Shown here piece after piece: positions 35,501 through 49,164 of a stretch of 64,000 nt of DNA. Both the position numbers and the translations under genes were made by a program. How positions within the stretch are numbered: the first letter of the stretch is position 1; each line of letters starts with the position of its first letter. The notes under the pieces were generated by a model. It worked only from the letters and a program-made list of their open reading frames with translations. It was not told the origin of the DNA and made no database searches. The stretch is taken from contig JAQFVV010012396.1 in the NCBI GenBank assembly GCA_028023455.1, positions 24,697,330-24,761,329 on the forward strand. Direction: 5' to 3'. Source of the DNA: Epiperipatus broadwayi (lineage: Eukaryota; Onychophora; Udeonychophora; Euonychophora; Peripatidae).

Positions 35501-38500
35501 TGTAACATAATAAATGAGTTCAAAAGATATTACTATACCTGAGTAAAGAAGTCCTTAAAATGATCATAATATTTAAAAGAAATAAGTAAATTATTAACAA
35601 ATTATTAATAACAAGTATTATAACTCAGGTATATGGAAATCACGTGAAGTGAGTACACTCGTAATTCAATAAAATATAACTCAGGTATACAGGCAGTAGA
35701 TCTTATCCACTTTCATTTCTTGGTTTGATGTTAAGTGCATGTTTAAACAAATACTAAGTGAATATGGTCTAGCAGGGCGCCACTAGATTATCTGAATCTA
35801 GACACGGTTATATCTAATAACCTTTCACATGTACCGGGTTTGAATCCCCTTTTTGGTACTTTATTTCTAATAAAAATGGGAGATTTTGCTTTTTGAGCCA
35901 TATCACTATACGCACTAATATTTAGGTAAAAGTAAAACATCTTTAAACCAAAGTGGAGTATATTAGACATAAATCATTTCTCAGATCTTAGCATAACAAA
36001 TGTGTTTCAATATTTTTATAAGTTCACTAGCTCAGATTATATATAACTAATTTAGGATGGCAATTCACTCATCCTTGCATGAAATAGATGATGGGATGTG
36101 GTTATAATAATACTAAGAGATCACTAAATATTATAAAATCAATATTTATTTATGGCCTTTAAACAGTTAAACAGCTCATTAATTAAAATGTTGATGACGA
36201 TGATGATGATGATAATAATAACAATAATGACAAGGGTTTCAACTACAGCTCTAGGACTAAGCCTAAACATAAAACTAAATTTTATAAAGAAATTCATAAT
36301 TATTGCTTAATTTTAGCATATTTACTTATATCTTAAATAACTAATATTCAACCATTGATGATGATGAATAATCACACTTAACAAAGACTACACTTAATGA
36401 AATATATACGCCTCGTTTAATAAAACAAACTAATATTTATTACTACATTTCTAACATATACAGAAAAATTTCTAGATAAATATGAAAATTGACATAATAA
36501 TAATAATAATAATTGATTATACAACAATCCTCAGATTAATTTAAAGTTCTTCCCCCTTTCCCTTCAAATGTATTTTGTATTAAGTTGGACGTCACATTGA
36601 CCATGATTTTCACTCCATGAGAAAAGTATTTCAGAAAAAAAAAATATTATCTGCTCATTAGCACACATACTTTAAAAATCTAACATGTAAATAGAATGTA
36701 AAAAAAAATGTTAGTAGAATTGAAAGAGCAAGTTTTAGAAACAAGTTTTAAATTATTTTCTCCCCCCTCTCTTCTACCTCTGAAATGCTATACTTAACTT
36801 GAAACAAACTAATCTAATATTCTAACACTACTTGTTACTCCACATTCACTCGCAATTATACACATATAAAATATCATTATGTATGTGCATGTTTTATCCC
36901 ATGATAACAAAATATTATTTAAAACCAAAATAATAATATATTAGTTAAAACTAAAATCATAATACCATAAAAAAAATTGTTTTATACATTAATATTTTTC
37001 ATAACTGTAAAATTAATAAACAAATAATTTTCATACATTCAAGATAATTTATGAAGCTCAAAGTTATTATTAGTAAGACATTCTTGTTTTAATCGATCTG
37101 AATAGTCTTTAAAAGTTCTTTAAATAAAAATATACCACTTTATTGCTAAAATGTTTATTAAGACTGATATCATAAAGAAAATAGATATAAAAAGTCATAT
37201 TACCGATCTTTTGTTTGTGGCGAATTTCCAAGGGTTCAAACTTGTCTTGTATAATGTCTATATTTCTGCAGCTACCATTTCCATTTTACATGGGAACAAT
37301 CTCTTTCTTGAGGTGTATAACTATTTGATGATGATGACTCTATTGAGGTTATTTGCTTTAGTGGACAATTTGGAAATCATTATATTAATTTTTCTTCTCT
37401 TCCTGTCAAGCATGTGGATGAAATACAGCAGTTGTTTTCACATTTATAAATTTTCTTGAGTTTAAAATCAGTTGTTGTAACAATTAATTGGACTTGATGA
37501 TTAATATTTATCAGTAGATTAATTCATCTTCTTTGAATGCAGGTGAATGCTTTCTTCCTTCTATTAAAAACATCTTATTTCTCTGGTCAGTTGAAAGGTG
37601 TAGAATATTATTTTAGACACAACATCTTTTCTTTCCTATGTGATGTGCAGCTTCCTCCAGATGGTCCGGAACCGATGGGACATACATATAATTTTTCTAG
37701 CCAGACATTTCTTATATTTTCAGCATTCAATTGGATAGTTTAATAATCTGAATCATAAACAATAATCATAATAATAATTCAAGACAGCTTTTTATATCCA
37801 ATTTTTAGCTAACTTAACCAATCAGAGATAGCATCACTTGCTATTTTTGGACAAATTTGTTTTAATTAGATCTCTAATTTATTTTCAACTAAATTATTTT
37901 TCAACTGAAAAGTTTAATCCTTTTTCCAGACACTTTTGTTTAAAAAAAAAATAGACTCAATCCTTATTTCCTTTCTTTTCTTTTTTTTTCTTTTAACATC
38001 CAGGTAACATTTCAAATCTTTGAGCTTCCTTCTTTAGATCTTGAGATAAGACAATTTCAAAATTAGAGTTCCCACCCATTATAAGCTCCCAAAGTGACAA
38101 ACAATTATTTACAAAAAAAAAATTGCTACAAAGATCGATATCTGATTAAACAGATTTCCTCTTTTAACAAAAATTGTACAAAAAAAAATAATTTGACAGA
38201 TTTAATCCTTCCTTTTCTTTCAATATTTAGGAAATGTAAATTTTTGTATGTAATGTACACACATCCTTCATTCTTTCAAATCATTCATAAACTAACATTA
38301 AATAATATAATTGCTAGCTTAGTAATTATAACCCAATTATTTAATTAAATCTGTAACTTTTAAATCCCACTTATAATTAAAGAAAAGCAAAATAAAAGCA
38401 TAGAATAAGATATTAGAATTGATCAAGCATAGGTTAGTTTTAAAGAAAATTAAAATGTTGAATATTTGAAATATAAAACAATTAAATAATTTACACATAC

Positions 38501-38789
38501 ATTGCCTATATGTATGCATTATAACTTTGCTTTTTAACAGAAAATTTAAATATTAAATAGTTTAAATGTGTGTATTACCTTTCTATCAACACACAAACAA
38601 ATAAAGCATGTAATTGTTGACCCATTCTTTCTCTGTTTAAAGCTTTTAGAACTGGACCTTGTAGGGTTTGAACTTGGATGCCCTACAGCTTCATTTATGG
38701 TTATATAAAAATGTGATGATGATTTTGTTTTACACTTTTTACATGCACATTACTATAAATTTGGCTAGTGACCAAATTGTAATGGCACA
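35501..38789 (-). repeat. 3' LTR of element B
   Basis: 3289 bases, nearly identical to 45768-49061. Unusually long for a Gypsy LTR. It includes simple GATGAT and AATAAT runs near 36190-36230. The open frames at 37151-37459 and 37537-37743 recur in the other LTR and show no known domain. Confidence 0.92.
35765..35854 (+). other. tRNA/SINE-like Pol III unit inside the element B LTR, antisense to the element
   Basis: TGGTCTAGCAGG (35765-35776) fits the A-box consensus at every position. GGTTTGAATCC (35837-35847) fits the B box with one change, followed by TTTTT (35850-35854), a Pol III stop signal. Between them are two short hairpins (CTAGATT/AATCTAG and GGTTAT/ATAACC), as in a tRNA with a long variable arm. 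Acceptor-stem pairing is poor, so this is not an ordinary tRNA. The second LTR has the same unit near 46035-46120 with four Ts. Confidence 0.45.
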
Positions 38790-38806
38790 ACTTTCTCCCC
38801 CTTCGG
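38790..38806 (-). other. Polypurine tract of element B
   Basis: On the minus strand CCGAAGGGGGAGAAAGT lies immediately before the 3' LTR, the classic primer for plus-strand DNA synthesis. Confidence 0.85.
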
Positions 38807-38978
38807 ATAAAATCATCAGCACTTTTGTTTTAACTATATTTTTAAAAAAAATCCTAACTAATAAATACACTAATAATAATAAACACTTATAATATATATA
38901 TAAAAAAAAATTAACTACTGGTAAATATATTTTTCATTAGAAAACCTAAAAGTAATTTATTTGGAGATCTTTGCCAGG

Positions 38979-41900
38979 CTATTCTGCTGAAGTATAAGGG
39001 ATCAAACTCCTAGCATTATAGGTTCCCTTATTCCCATCAAGAGTAGCAAGCATAAAGGCATTCTCTCCTATCTTTTTAGTGATTTGGAATGGTCCTTCAT
39101 ACAAATGCAGAAACTTTTTAAATTTGTTTCTTTGGGGGTTGCTAACATGAGGGGTGCGTACCAGCACAAGATCATTGATCTTAAATGGATGTGGTTTGGT
39201 TCTGGATTGCTTTACCCTTTTTTGACCCATGAGTTTAAGTTGGACTCGAGCCTTATTAAGGTCATCATCATTATTTATTTCCTCAAGGGTAATAGGCAAA
39301 GGGATTTTAATAAGCAAGGGTTCCTGTTTTCCATAATGCAACCTAACAGGGGGGAATCCTGTTGATTCATTACAAGTGATATTAATGAGATTTACCAATT
39401 CAGGAAGTTTATTCACCCACTGTCTATGATCATCTGGAATGTAGACTCTATAAAGTCTGCTAAGCTCGCGCATAATGCGCTCGCAGGGGTTAGACTGCGG
39501 ATTTCGTATAGAGCTCATAACATGTTTGATGTTCTGAGTTTGAACCCATTTCTTCCAGGTCTTCGATACAAAGGCAGTGGCATGATCTGTCAAAATCACA
39601 TCAGGTTTACCCACGGCTTGCAACTGGTGTTTGGTGAGGCACCTGATAACACCCTTAGCATCAGTTCGTGGCACGGCAAATGCAGATACATATTTAGAAA
39701 ATACATCATATGCCACTAAAATGAACTTTTGTCGGTTATAGGCCGGGAGTGGTCCATAAAAATCAAGTGCCAACAATTGGTTAGGCCGATCCGGGATTAT
39801 GGGTTGTAAAATACCAACGAATGACCTAGCATGATACTTAGTCTTGGCACAAACTGTACATTGTTTAATGACATTGCTGACACTTCTATACATCTGATTC
39901 CAATAGAAATAATTCTTTAACACATAATAAATCTTTGGAGTGCCATAATGGCCATATTTGCAATGAGCATATTTTACTAATTTATTAATGAGGATTTTAG
40001 GAATCACGATCCTCCAAGGGTTACCATGATTAACCTTAACCTTATACATGAGAAGATCTTGGTTGAATTTATACTGGGTAAAAACTTTCTTGAGTGATTT
40101 CTTGGAGCTGTGGCGGTTTAGGGGATGATTCAGGATGGTGATGATTCTGCCCAATTTTAGGTCTTGTTTTTGAATCCCAGCCAAATTATGGTAATCTTTT
40201 AAGATATCTCTCTCTAATTCAACATTAATATTATTAATCAAGATATTCTCTGTACCGGGATGTTGGGGCACAAGACAGACAGGGTGACGACTAAGAACAT
40301 CCGCAGGGATATTCTTAATACCCTCAACATAGACGATGCTGTAATTAAACTGTTGTAGGTATAGACTCCACCTAATTAATCTTTCATTATTTAAATAGCT
40401 TTTACTTAGAAATTCTAAGCTCCTATGGTCTGACAAAACAATGACCTCAGAGCCAAGCAAAAACTGGCGTAGCTTTTGAAAGGCCCATACCACTGCTAAG
40501 GCTTCTTTCTCTGTTATGGAGTAGTTCAGCTCTGCCCCTCTCAAATGTCTACTTAAAAAGTATAAGACCTGAGGTCTTTGATCTTCATCAAGCTGATATA
40601 AAACTACTCCCAGACCATAGTGGCTACTGTCTGTCTGTACAAAAAACTTTTTACCAAAATCAGGGTAAGACAAAATAATGTGGTTCAAAAAGGTTTGTTT
40701 TATGGTATTGAACTCTCTGGTATGCTCAGTGGTCCACCTCCACCTTTCTGATTTCTTTAATAACACAGACAAATACTGGGTATCCTCGGCAAAGTCCCTA
40801 TAAAACTTATGATAATAGTTACATAAACCGAGGAAGGACCGCAGTTGCTTTTTGGTTTTTGGCATTGAGAAGTCCTGAATAGCAGCAATCTTTTCGGGAT
40901 GGGGTTTGATACCCTGTTCGCTGATTACATGTCCCAGAAAAGTAATTTCTTTTGCAGCTATAGTACATTTCTCCAGGTTTATCTTGACATTATGGGCTAA
41001 ACACTCTTCAAAGAATATCTGTAAGTGTTCTAGATGCTCTGTAAGACTGCTGGAAGCAATAACTATGTCATCCACATACATGATGATCTTTTCTTTCAAT
41101 TGTTTTGAAAAGATCATATCCAAACATCTGATCAAACCAGCACCACTGTTAATGAGACCAAAGGGCATTCTTGTAAAAACATAAGTTTGACCTTGAAAGC
41201 GAAAAGCTGTATATTTTTGGTCTTCATGGTGTAGTGGTATCTGCCAATAACTGGCTGTCAGATCAAAAGATGAGAAAATTGACTTTTGTTTGAATTTAAT
41301 TAGCAGCTCATGTACAGGTGGAGGAATATCGCGTTCAGGAATGGTTATCTGGTTCAGCATACGAGCATCCAGACATACTCTTACTGTACCATCTTTCTTT
41401 CTGATAATTACCAAAGGATTGACATAAGCAGAGGAACACTTCCGAATAATTTTCCATTCCAACATTTGGTCTATCTGTTTTTGTACCTCGGCCTGATATT
41501 GATAAGGAACTGGATACATTCTCTGTTGAAAAGGTTCATTATCCTTTAACTTAATTCGATGAGTATATCCACTGATGATGCCTGGAACAGTGGAAAACAG
41601 GCTGTTATAATTGCACATCAGTTGGTATAAATTTTCTCCTATAGTCAGATTGGCAAGAAAAACATGATTAATTTTAGTTTTAATACCAACATCAATTAGT
41701 GTGCTTCGAATACATAGCAATTGACCAGAGAGTTTCGGTAACTCCCATTCAAAAGGCAACTGTTCTTGTCGACATAAAAATAGCCCATTCTCATAATCTA
41801 ATTTACATTTATTTCTGATCATGAAGTCTGAACCTATAATGACATCATGAACCAATTCAGGCATAATCAAGAAGACATGACCAAACTCAGACTGGTTAAG

Positions 41901-42233
41901 CCTAAAATTAATCCAAACCTGCTTGTTGGACAGCCTGGTTCTCTTCCCATTAGCCAGAGTCACTTGTATCTGTTTAATGGGCAAGGAGGGTATACAACTA
42001 TTTACATGAAGCATCTTTTGATACGCTTTTTCTGAGATGATGGAGGCTTGACTACCAGAGTCAATTAAGGCATTTATACTAATCCCCTCCATCAATAATT
42101 TAAGAACAGGACAGTTATATTGGATAGGTGGTTCACCTAGTTCAAATGGCTCTAGGTAATCCACATCCAGATCAAGGGTATTTAATAACCACATCTCATT
42201 GTCCCTCTTACTGTTAGCATATGGCCCCAGCAC
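38979..42233 (-). CDS. pol: Pol polyprotein of element B (protease, RT, RNase H, integrase)
   Basis: 1084 codons, no internal stop. Protease: ALIDSGSQASIIS with the active D58-S-G. RT: KKDGTVRVCLDAR (279-291), FDLTASYWQIPL (323-334), FTRMPFGLINS (353-363), YVDD at 386-389 and FLGHVISEQG near 432. RNase H: QTDSS near 533-537, TEKEALAVV with E577, SDHRS with D602. Integrase: zinc finger H757, H762, C792, C795; catalytic D824, D883, E918; GPF motif at 1047-1049, no chromodomain. Together these copy the RNA into DNA and integrate it. This order is diagnostic of Gypsy elements. The listed start is GTG; the frame is open upstream to 42278, so Pol is probably made as a Gag-Pol fusion by a -1 shift rather than from its own start. 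Confidence 0.93.
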   Translation of the reverse strand: MLGPYANSKRDNEMWLLNTLDLDVDYLEPFELGEPPIQYNCPVLKLLMEGISINALIDSGSQASIISEKAYQKMLHVNSCIPSLPIKQIQVTLANGKRTRLSNKQVWINFRLNQSEFGHVFLIMPELVHDVIIGSDFMIRNKCKLDYENGLFLCRQEQLPFEWELPKLSGQLLCIRSTLIDVGIKTKINHVFLANLTIGENLYQLMCNYNSLFSTVPGIISGYTHRIKLKDNEPFQQRMYPVPYQYQAEVQKQIDQMLEWKIIRKCSSAYVNPLVIIRKKDGTVRVCLDARMLNQITIPERDIPPPVHELLIKFKQKSIFSSFDLTASYWQIPLHHEDQKYTAFRFQGQTYVFTRMPFGLINSGAGLIRCLDMIFSKQLKEKIIMYVDDIVIASSSLTEHLEHLQIFFEECLAHNVKINLEKCTIAAKEITFLGHVISEQGIKPHPEKIAAIQDFSMPKTKKQLRSFLGLCNYYHKFYRDFAEDTQYLSVLLKKSERWRWTTEHTREFNTIKQTFLNHIILSYPDFGKKFFVQTDSSHYGLGVVLYQLDEDQRPQVLYFLSRHLRGAELNYSITEKEALAVVWAFQKLRQFLLGSEVIVLSDHRSLEFLSKSYLNNERLIRWSLYLQQFNYSIVYVEGIKNIPADVLSRHPVCLVPQHPGTENILINNINVELERDILKDYHNLAGIQKQDLKLGRIITILNHPLNRHSSKKSLKKVFTQYKFNQDLLMYKVKVNHGNPWRIVIPKILINKLVKYAHCKYGHYGTPKIYYVLKNYFYWNQMYRSVSNVIKQCTVCAKTKYHARSFVGILQPIIPDRPNQLLALDFYGPLPAYNRQKFILVAYDVFSKYVSAFAVPRTDAKGVIRCLTKHQLQAVGKPDVILTDHATAFVSKTWKKWVQTQNIKHVMSSIRNPQSNPCERIMRELSRLYRVYIPDDHRQWVNKLPELVNLINITCNESTGFPPVRLHYGKQEPLLIKIPLPITLEEINNDDDLNKARVQLKLMGQKRVKQSRTKPHPFKINDLVLVRTPHVSNPQRNKFKKFLHLYEGPFQITKKIGENAFMLATLDGNKGTYNARSLIPYTSAE

Positions 42234-42259
42234 TGAGGAACTATTATACCAGGACCGTT

Positions 42260-42278
42260 CTAGTTTAGCGATGGAGTC
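42260..42278 (-). promoter_or_regulatory. gag-pol overlap and candidate -1 frameshift site
   Basis: Pol is in the -1 frame relative to gag and is open only from 42278, after TAA at 42281-42279. GCTAAAC (42269-42263) abuts the gag stop. The A-site AAC-to-AAA slip is good; the P-site CTA-to-GCT slip is poor. The frame relation is seen; the slip site is inferred. Confidence 0.5.
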
Positions 42279-44434
42279 TTACTTTGGGCTTTTCCCCCTG
42301 GTCTTTTTAGCACTGTGGTGATTCCACTTGTAGAGGGTTGCTTGTCTCTAGGAATTACTTTCTTCCCAACGTTATCCCTAAAATTTCCCCAGGATTGATT
42401 AGGAGGCCTAGCCCTATAATTGTTTCTATACCCATATCTACTAAAATTCTGATCATTTGTTTGATCACCTAGATTCAGACTAGAGACATTATAATTATAC
42501 CTGTCCTTGGTGCTCTTGGGCCTAGTCTCTGAATCTAGCTCTGAAATTTCTAGAGCATCCAGGATTTCTGATGCTTCCTCTATACTGTGGCAATCAGCAG
42601 CAATTAGCATTTGTTCAATGCTTCGGGGAAGATTGTGTCGGAGTATTCTCAGGATTTGGTGCTCTGAGAGGGGAAATGCAGTCAGACTTTTCAACTTAAC
42701 CGCCTGCCCTCTGAAAAATTGTGTATAGCTACCCTTGGTACCACCATACTTTTCCTGTGTAATCTGGTAGCGCACCTGGTCCTGCCTATCTTCACTCCAA
42801 AAACAGGCTAAGATAACACAACGAAAATCCCCAAAGGTAGTGGGCTTATCAAATAGGGACCGCCACCATTCCTTAGCATAGGCATAAAGATGGTTACATG
42901 CAATGGCCAACTTTTCCTGTTCACTCAGCCTACACACAGAAAAGAGTTCTTCCAAGGTATACAGATACTCTAAGGGGTTCTCCCTGCTCTCCCCACTAAA
43001 GGCCTTAATTTTAATTAAATTTGAGGTCATTGACCCTCCTACTCTATATTCATCTTTACTGGTATGGTCAGCCCTATCTACTAATTTTTTAACTTGTGGA
43101 TTTTTACCTAAAGTAGGCATCCTTTTCTCTGACTGACTCTGTTCTGAGCTATCCCTACAGTCATCTGGACTGGTGCTACCATCGCTCTGCCCTGAATTTA
43201 GGTTTGACTGATCCTGCAGCCCTACATTAATACGATCTTTTAATTCCCCTATTTTCTGGTAGAGATCATCCATCTTGGGGTTTATGTATTCCACAACATA
43301 GGCCTTCTGGTTCTCCTCAACCTTTCCCAACATAACACCCAATTCATGTTGATTCATTCTGGGTCCCTCTTCTAAAGAACTGGACTTGTCCCTTTTCACT
43401 ATCTCCTCCCTAAAGCTATCTATTTGTTTCCCCAATTCTTTCCTAAGATTTTGGTCAATTTGTACACACTCATTGGCCATGCTTCCCTTAACTTCTCGTA
43501 TTTCCTTTTCTAAGCCACTAAACCTATTTTTCATAGTGATGGTTTGATCTACACAGCCCAAAGTGGCTTCCTTATATGAGTCCACTTTGGCTACGACCTC
43601 CTCTAATCTAATATGAATTCCTGCAGAAGTTATTTCGGCATTCTTTTCTATGCATTCTGATATGGATTGGGAGACCAAACCATGGACCTCATTCCTAACT
43701 AACTCAATTTCTCTCTTATTTTCTTCGATAGACTGCTCCACTTGAGCCTTTAATGACTGTAGTCCCTGACAGCCCTCCTGTTTGGTGACTTCCATAGACC
43801 TACACACTCCTTCTATCCTCTCCTCTAATGACACAAACCTATTTTTACACTCTATATTGGACCCTTCTATCCTAGTTTCCAAAGCTATGATCATTTGGTT
43901 GTTATTGTCAATAGAGTTCTCTAGATTTACCCTTAAATCTTCTATACTTTTCTCCATAGATTGACCTATCTTTTGTTCTAGATTTTCCATCCTTTGCTTA
44001 CTATCTTCTCTTAGACTCTCTATACTTTTATTATTTTTCTCTATCTTTTGTTCTAGATTTACCATATTTTGCTTACTATCTTCTCTTAGACTTTCTATAT
44101 TTTGCTTACTATCTTCTCTTAGACTTTCTATATTGTGCTTATTATCTTCTCTTAGACTTTTGAACATCTGCATTATCATGTCCATGTCTGATGGTGCCAT
44201 CTTTGTTATCTGAGCCTGGCCCACTTCTGGCTCCTCATCTACCATTTCTGTACTTGAGGCCTTATTATTGCTACTGACTTTAGAGGCATTTTCCTCTATT
44301 TCCTCTTTTTCTTGAGCTTTTTTAAAGGCAATTTCCCTATCCTCTTCTTCAGGATAACAATGATCACTGATCCCTGGGATTGGGACACTCTCCTCTTCCA
44401 TAACCTCTTCCATACTATAATTTAGTTCACTCAT
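42260..44434 (-). CDS. gag: Gag protein of element B with long coiled coil
   Basis: 724 codons from ATG at 44434. An acidic N-terminus is followed by tandem 11-residue units (SLREDSKQNIE and variants, about residues 95-150) and a long coiled coil to about residue 420. The retrotransposon Gag domain follows at about residues 470-630, with FSGESRENPLEYLYTLEELF, AKEWWRSLF, FGDFRCVILACF and ILRHNLP. The C-terminal 90 residues are Arg/Asn/Gly-rich (RYGYRNNYRARP) and presumably bind RNA, because no CCHC knuckle is present. Gag should assemble the particle that packages the element RNA. It ends at TAG 42262-42260, 19 bases after the pol frame opens. Confidence 0.88.
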   Translation of the reverse strand: MSELNYSMEEVMEEESVPIPGISDHCYPEEEDREIAFKKAQEKEEIEENASKVSSNNKASSTEMVDEEPEVGQAQITKMAPSDMDMIMQMFKSLREDNKHNIESLREDSKQNIESLREDSKQNMVNLEQKIEKNNKSIESLREDSKQRMENLEQKIGQSMEKSIEDLRVNLENSIDNNNQMIIALETRIEGSNIECKNRFVSLEERIEGVCRSMEVTKQEGCQGLQSLKAQVEQSIEENKREIELVRNEVHGLVSQSISECIEKNAEITSAGIHIRLEEVVAKVDSYKEATLGCVDQTITMKNRFSGLEKEIREVKGSMANECVQIDQNLRKELGKQIDSFREEIVKRDKSSSLEEGPRMNQHELGVMLGKVEENQKAYVVEYINPKMDDLYQKIGELKDRINVGLQDQSNLNSGQSDGSTSPDDCRDSSEQSQSEKRMPTLGKNPQVKKLVDRADHTSKDEYRVGGSMTSNLIKIKAFSGESRENPLEYLYTLEELFSVCRLSEQEKLAIACNHLYAYAKEWWRSLFDKPTTFGDFRCVILACFWSEDRQDQVRYQITQEKYGGTKGSYTQFFRGQAVKLKSLTAFPLSEHQILRILRHNLPRSIEQMLIAADCHSIEEASEILDALEISELDSETRPKSTKDRYNYNVSSLNLGDQTNDQNFSRYGYRNNYRARPPNQSWGNFRDNVGKKVIPRDKQPSTSGITTVLKRPGGKAQSKTPSLN

Positions 44435-45749
44435 GTTATAAAACTATATATATCCCATCTGTACTTCCCTGACCATCAAAAATCCACACATCTTCTCCCT
44501 GTCTGACACCTATTCTGACCAACTGACTGATTTGATTTTCACCTTATTATGCATTTACAAATACAACAAAAAAAATTTTAATATCCTTATTTAATGAACT
44601 ACACAACAATAATCTATATAGTGCATGTCTGTCTGTAATAGCCCAAATTATACATTCATCCATTCTCCCAGAAATCCGACAGATATTGACAGTCCACAGA
44701 ATGACTAGCAGTTCACAATCTTGAGATAAATAAAAGAATTCAGTCACAGCACTATAATCACACAATGCATCACGAGCACTCAGAAGATCATCCCAATTCG
44801 ATCACTATTAACTACCACAACCCTTGATTGAATGAAGCAAACTCTGTTGCAATAAAAGATGTATTTTAAGTCTTAGGGGCTAAAGTAGATAAACAATGCC
44901 TTGCTCTCTCTCTTGGAGTCTTATGTGGCAAGTATCAAGGAATGCCCTGCTTATTATAGACTACAAAAACGAAACCTTGCTCTCTCTCTTGGAGACTTAT
45001 AGGCTGATATCATGGCAGGACTACTGTTAACTGCTTCATGATAAAATAAGAATAACATATAAACTTGATTGGAAAACTATGCCGTGCTCTCTCTCTTGGA
45101 GACTTATAGGCTGGTATCATGGCAGGTCTGCTGTTAACTGCTTCATGATAAAATAAAGATAACATATAAATTGGGTTGGAGCAGTGAATGGGTTTGATCA
45201 TTCATAAGTTACACGAAATACATAGCATTCTCAAGGCAATGACAAAACTCTCCACTCATCATCAAAACTGCAATCTAACCAACCAAACTCCAACGATCAA
45301 CCATCCAATCAAACCTCTAAAATCATAGACTTTTTACAAAATGAACTCCCCAAACACACATGAGACTACTATTCCATAATTCATCACTATTACTATGCCT
45401 ATCCTATCTGGCAATAAATCATTTTAATGTTCCACAAAAAAAATCTATTATTTATTTCACCTTTGTCTTAAGTTGTGATATTCATCTCTATTTTCAAAAT
45501 TGATAAAAAAAAACAAGCTGTTTTATGGCTGTACCCATTTTATCATCATCAATGAAAAATTAAATCATATTAAACATCATCATATACAAATCTAAAATAA
45601 GACTGTATGGCCAAGAAAATTTTGTAAGACAAAAAAAAATTTTTACTGAAAAAAAAAAAAAATTTACTAAAAAAATTTCTCTATTTTTAACCACACATCT
45701 CCTATCATTCTATAGACTCTCTTTTTCAGGTATATGGCAAAATATCAGG
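44435..45749 (-). other. Untranslated leader of element B
   Basis: About 1.3 kb between primer site and gag start. It holds two tandem units of about 106 bases, each with a stem-loop (near 45008-45042 and 45116-45150) plus a TAAGTCTCCAAGAGAGAGAG block, and a third partial unit near 44900-44960. The conserved TAGCCCCTAAGACTT is near 44868-44882. A stretch from about 44640 to 44755 matches element A around ATCTGTCGGAT. The small open frames at 44547-44765 and 45010-45201 come from this structured RNA and are not considered genes. Confidence 0.8.
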
Positions 45750-45766
45750 CCCCAGTTGGGTGTCCA
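45750..45766 (-). other. Primer-binding site of element B
   Basis: On the minus strand TGGACACCCAACTGGGG starts one base after the 5' LTR. It begins with the TGG complementary to tRNA CCA. It resembles a tRNA-Lys-type site with differences; the tRNA cannot be named with certainty. Confidence 0.7.
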
Positions 45767-45767
45767 T

Positions 45768-49164
<3,397 letters not shown>

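Noticed and set aside
35765-35862. A functional tRNA gene in the LTR
   Set aside because: Acceptor and T stems do not pair properly; better described as SINE-like.
37151-37743. Open frames of 102 and 68 codons that recur at 47420-48012
   Set aside because: They recur only because both lie in the two LTRs of element B; no motif and no evidence of coding.
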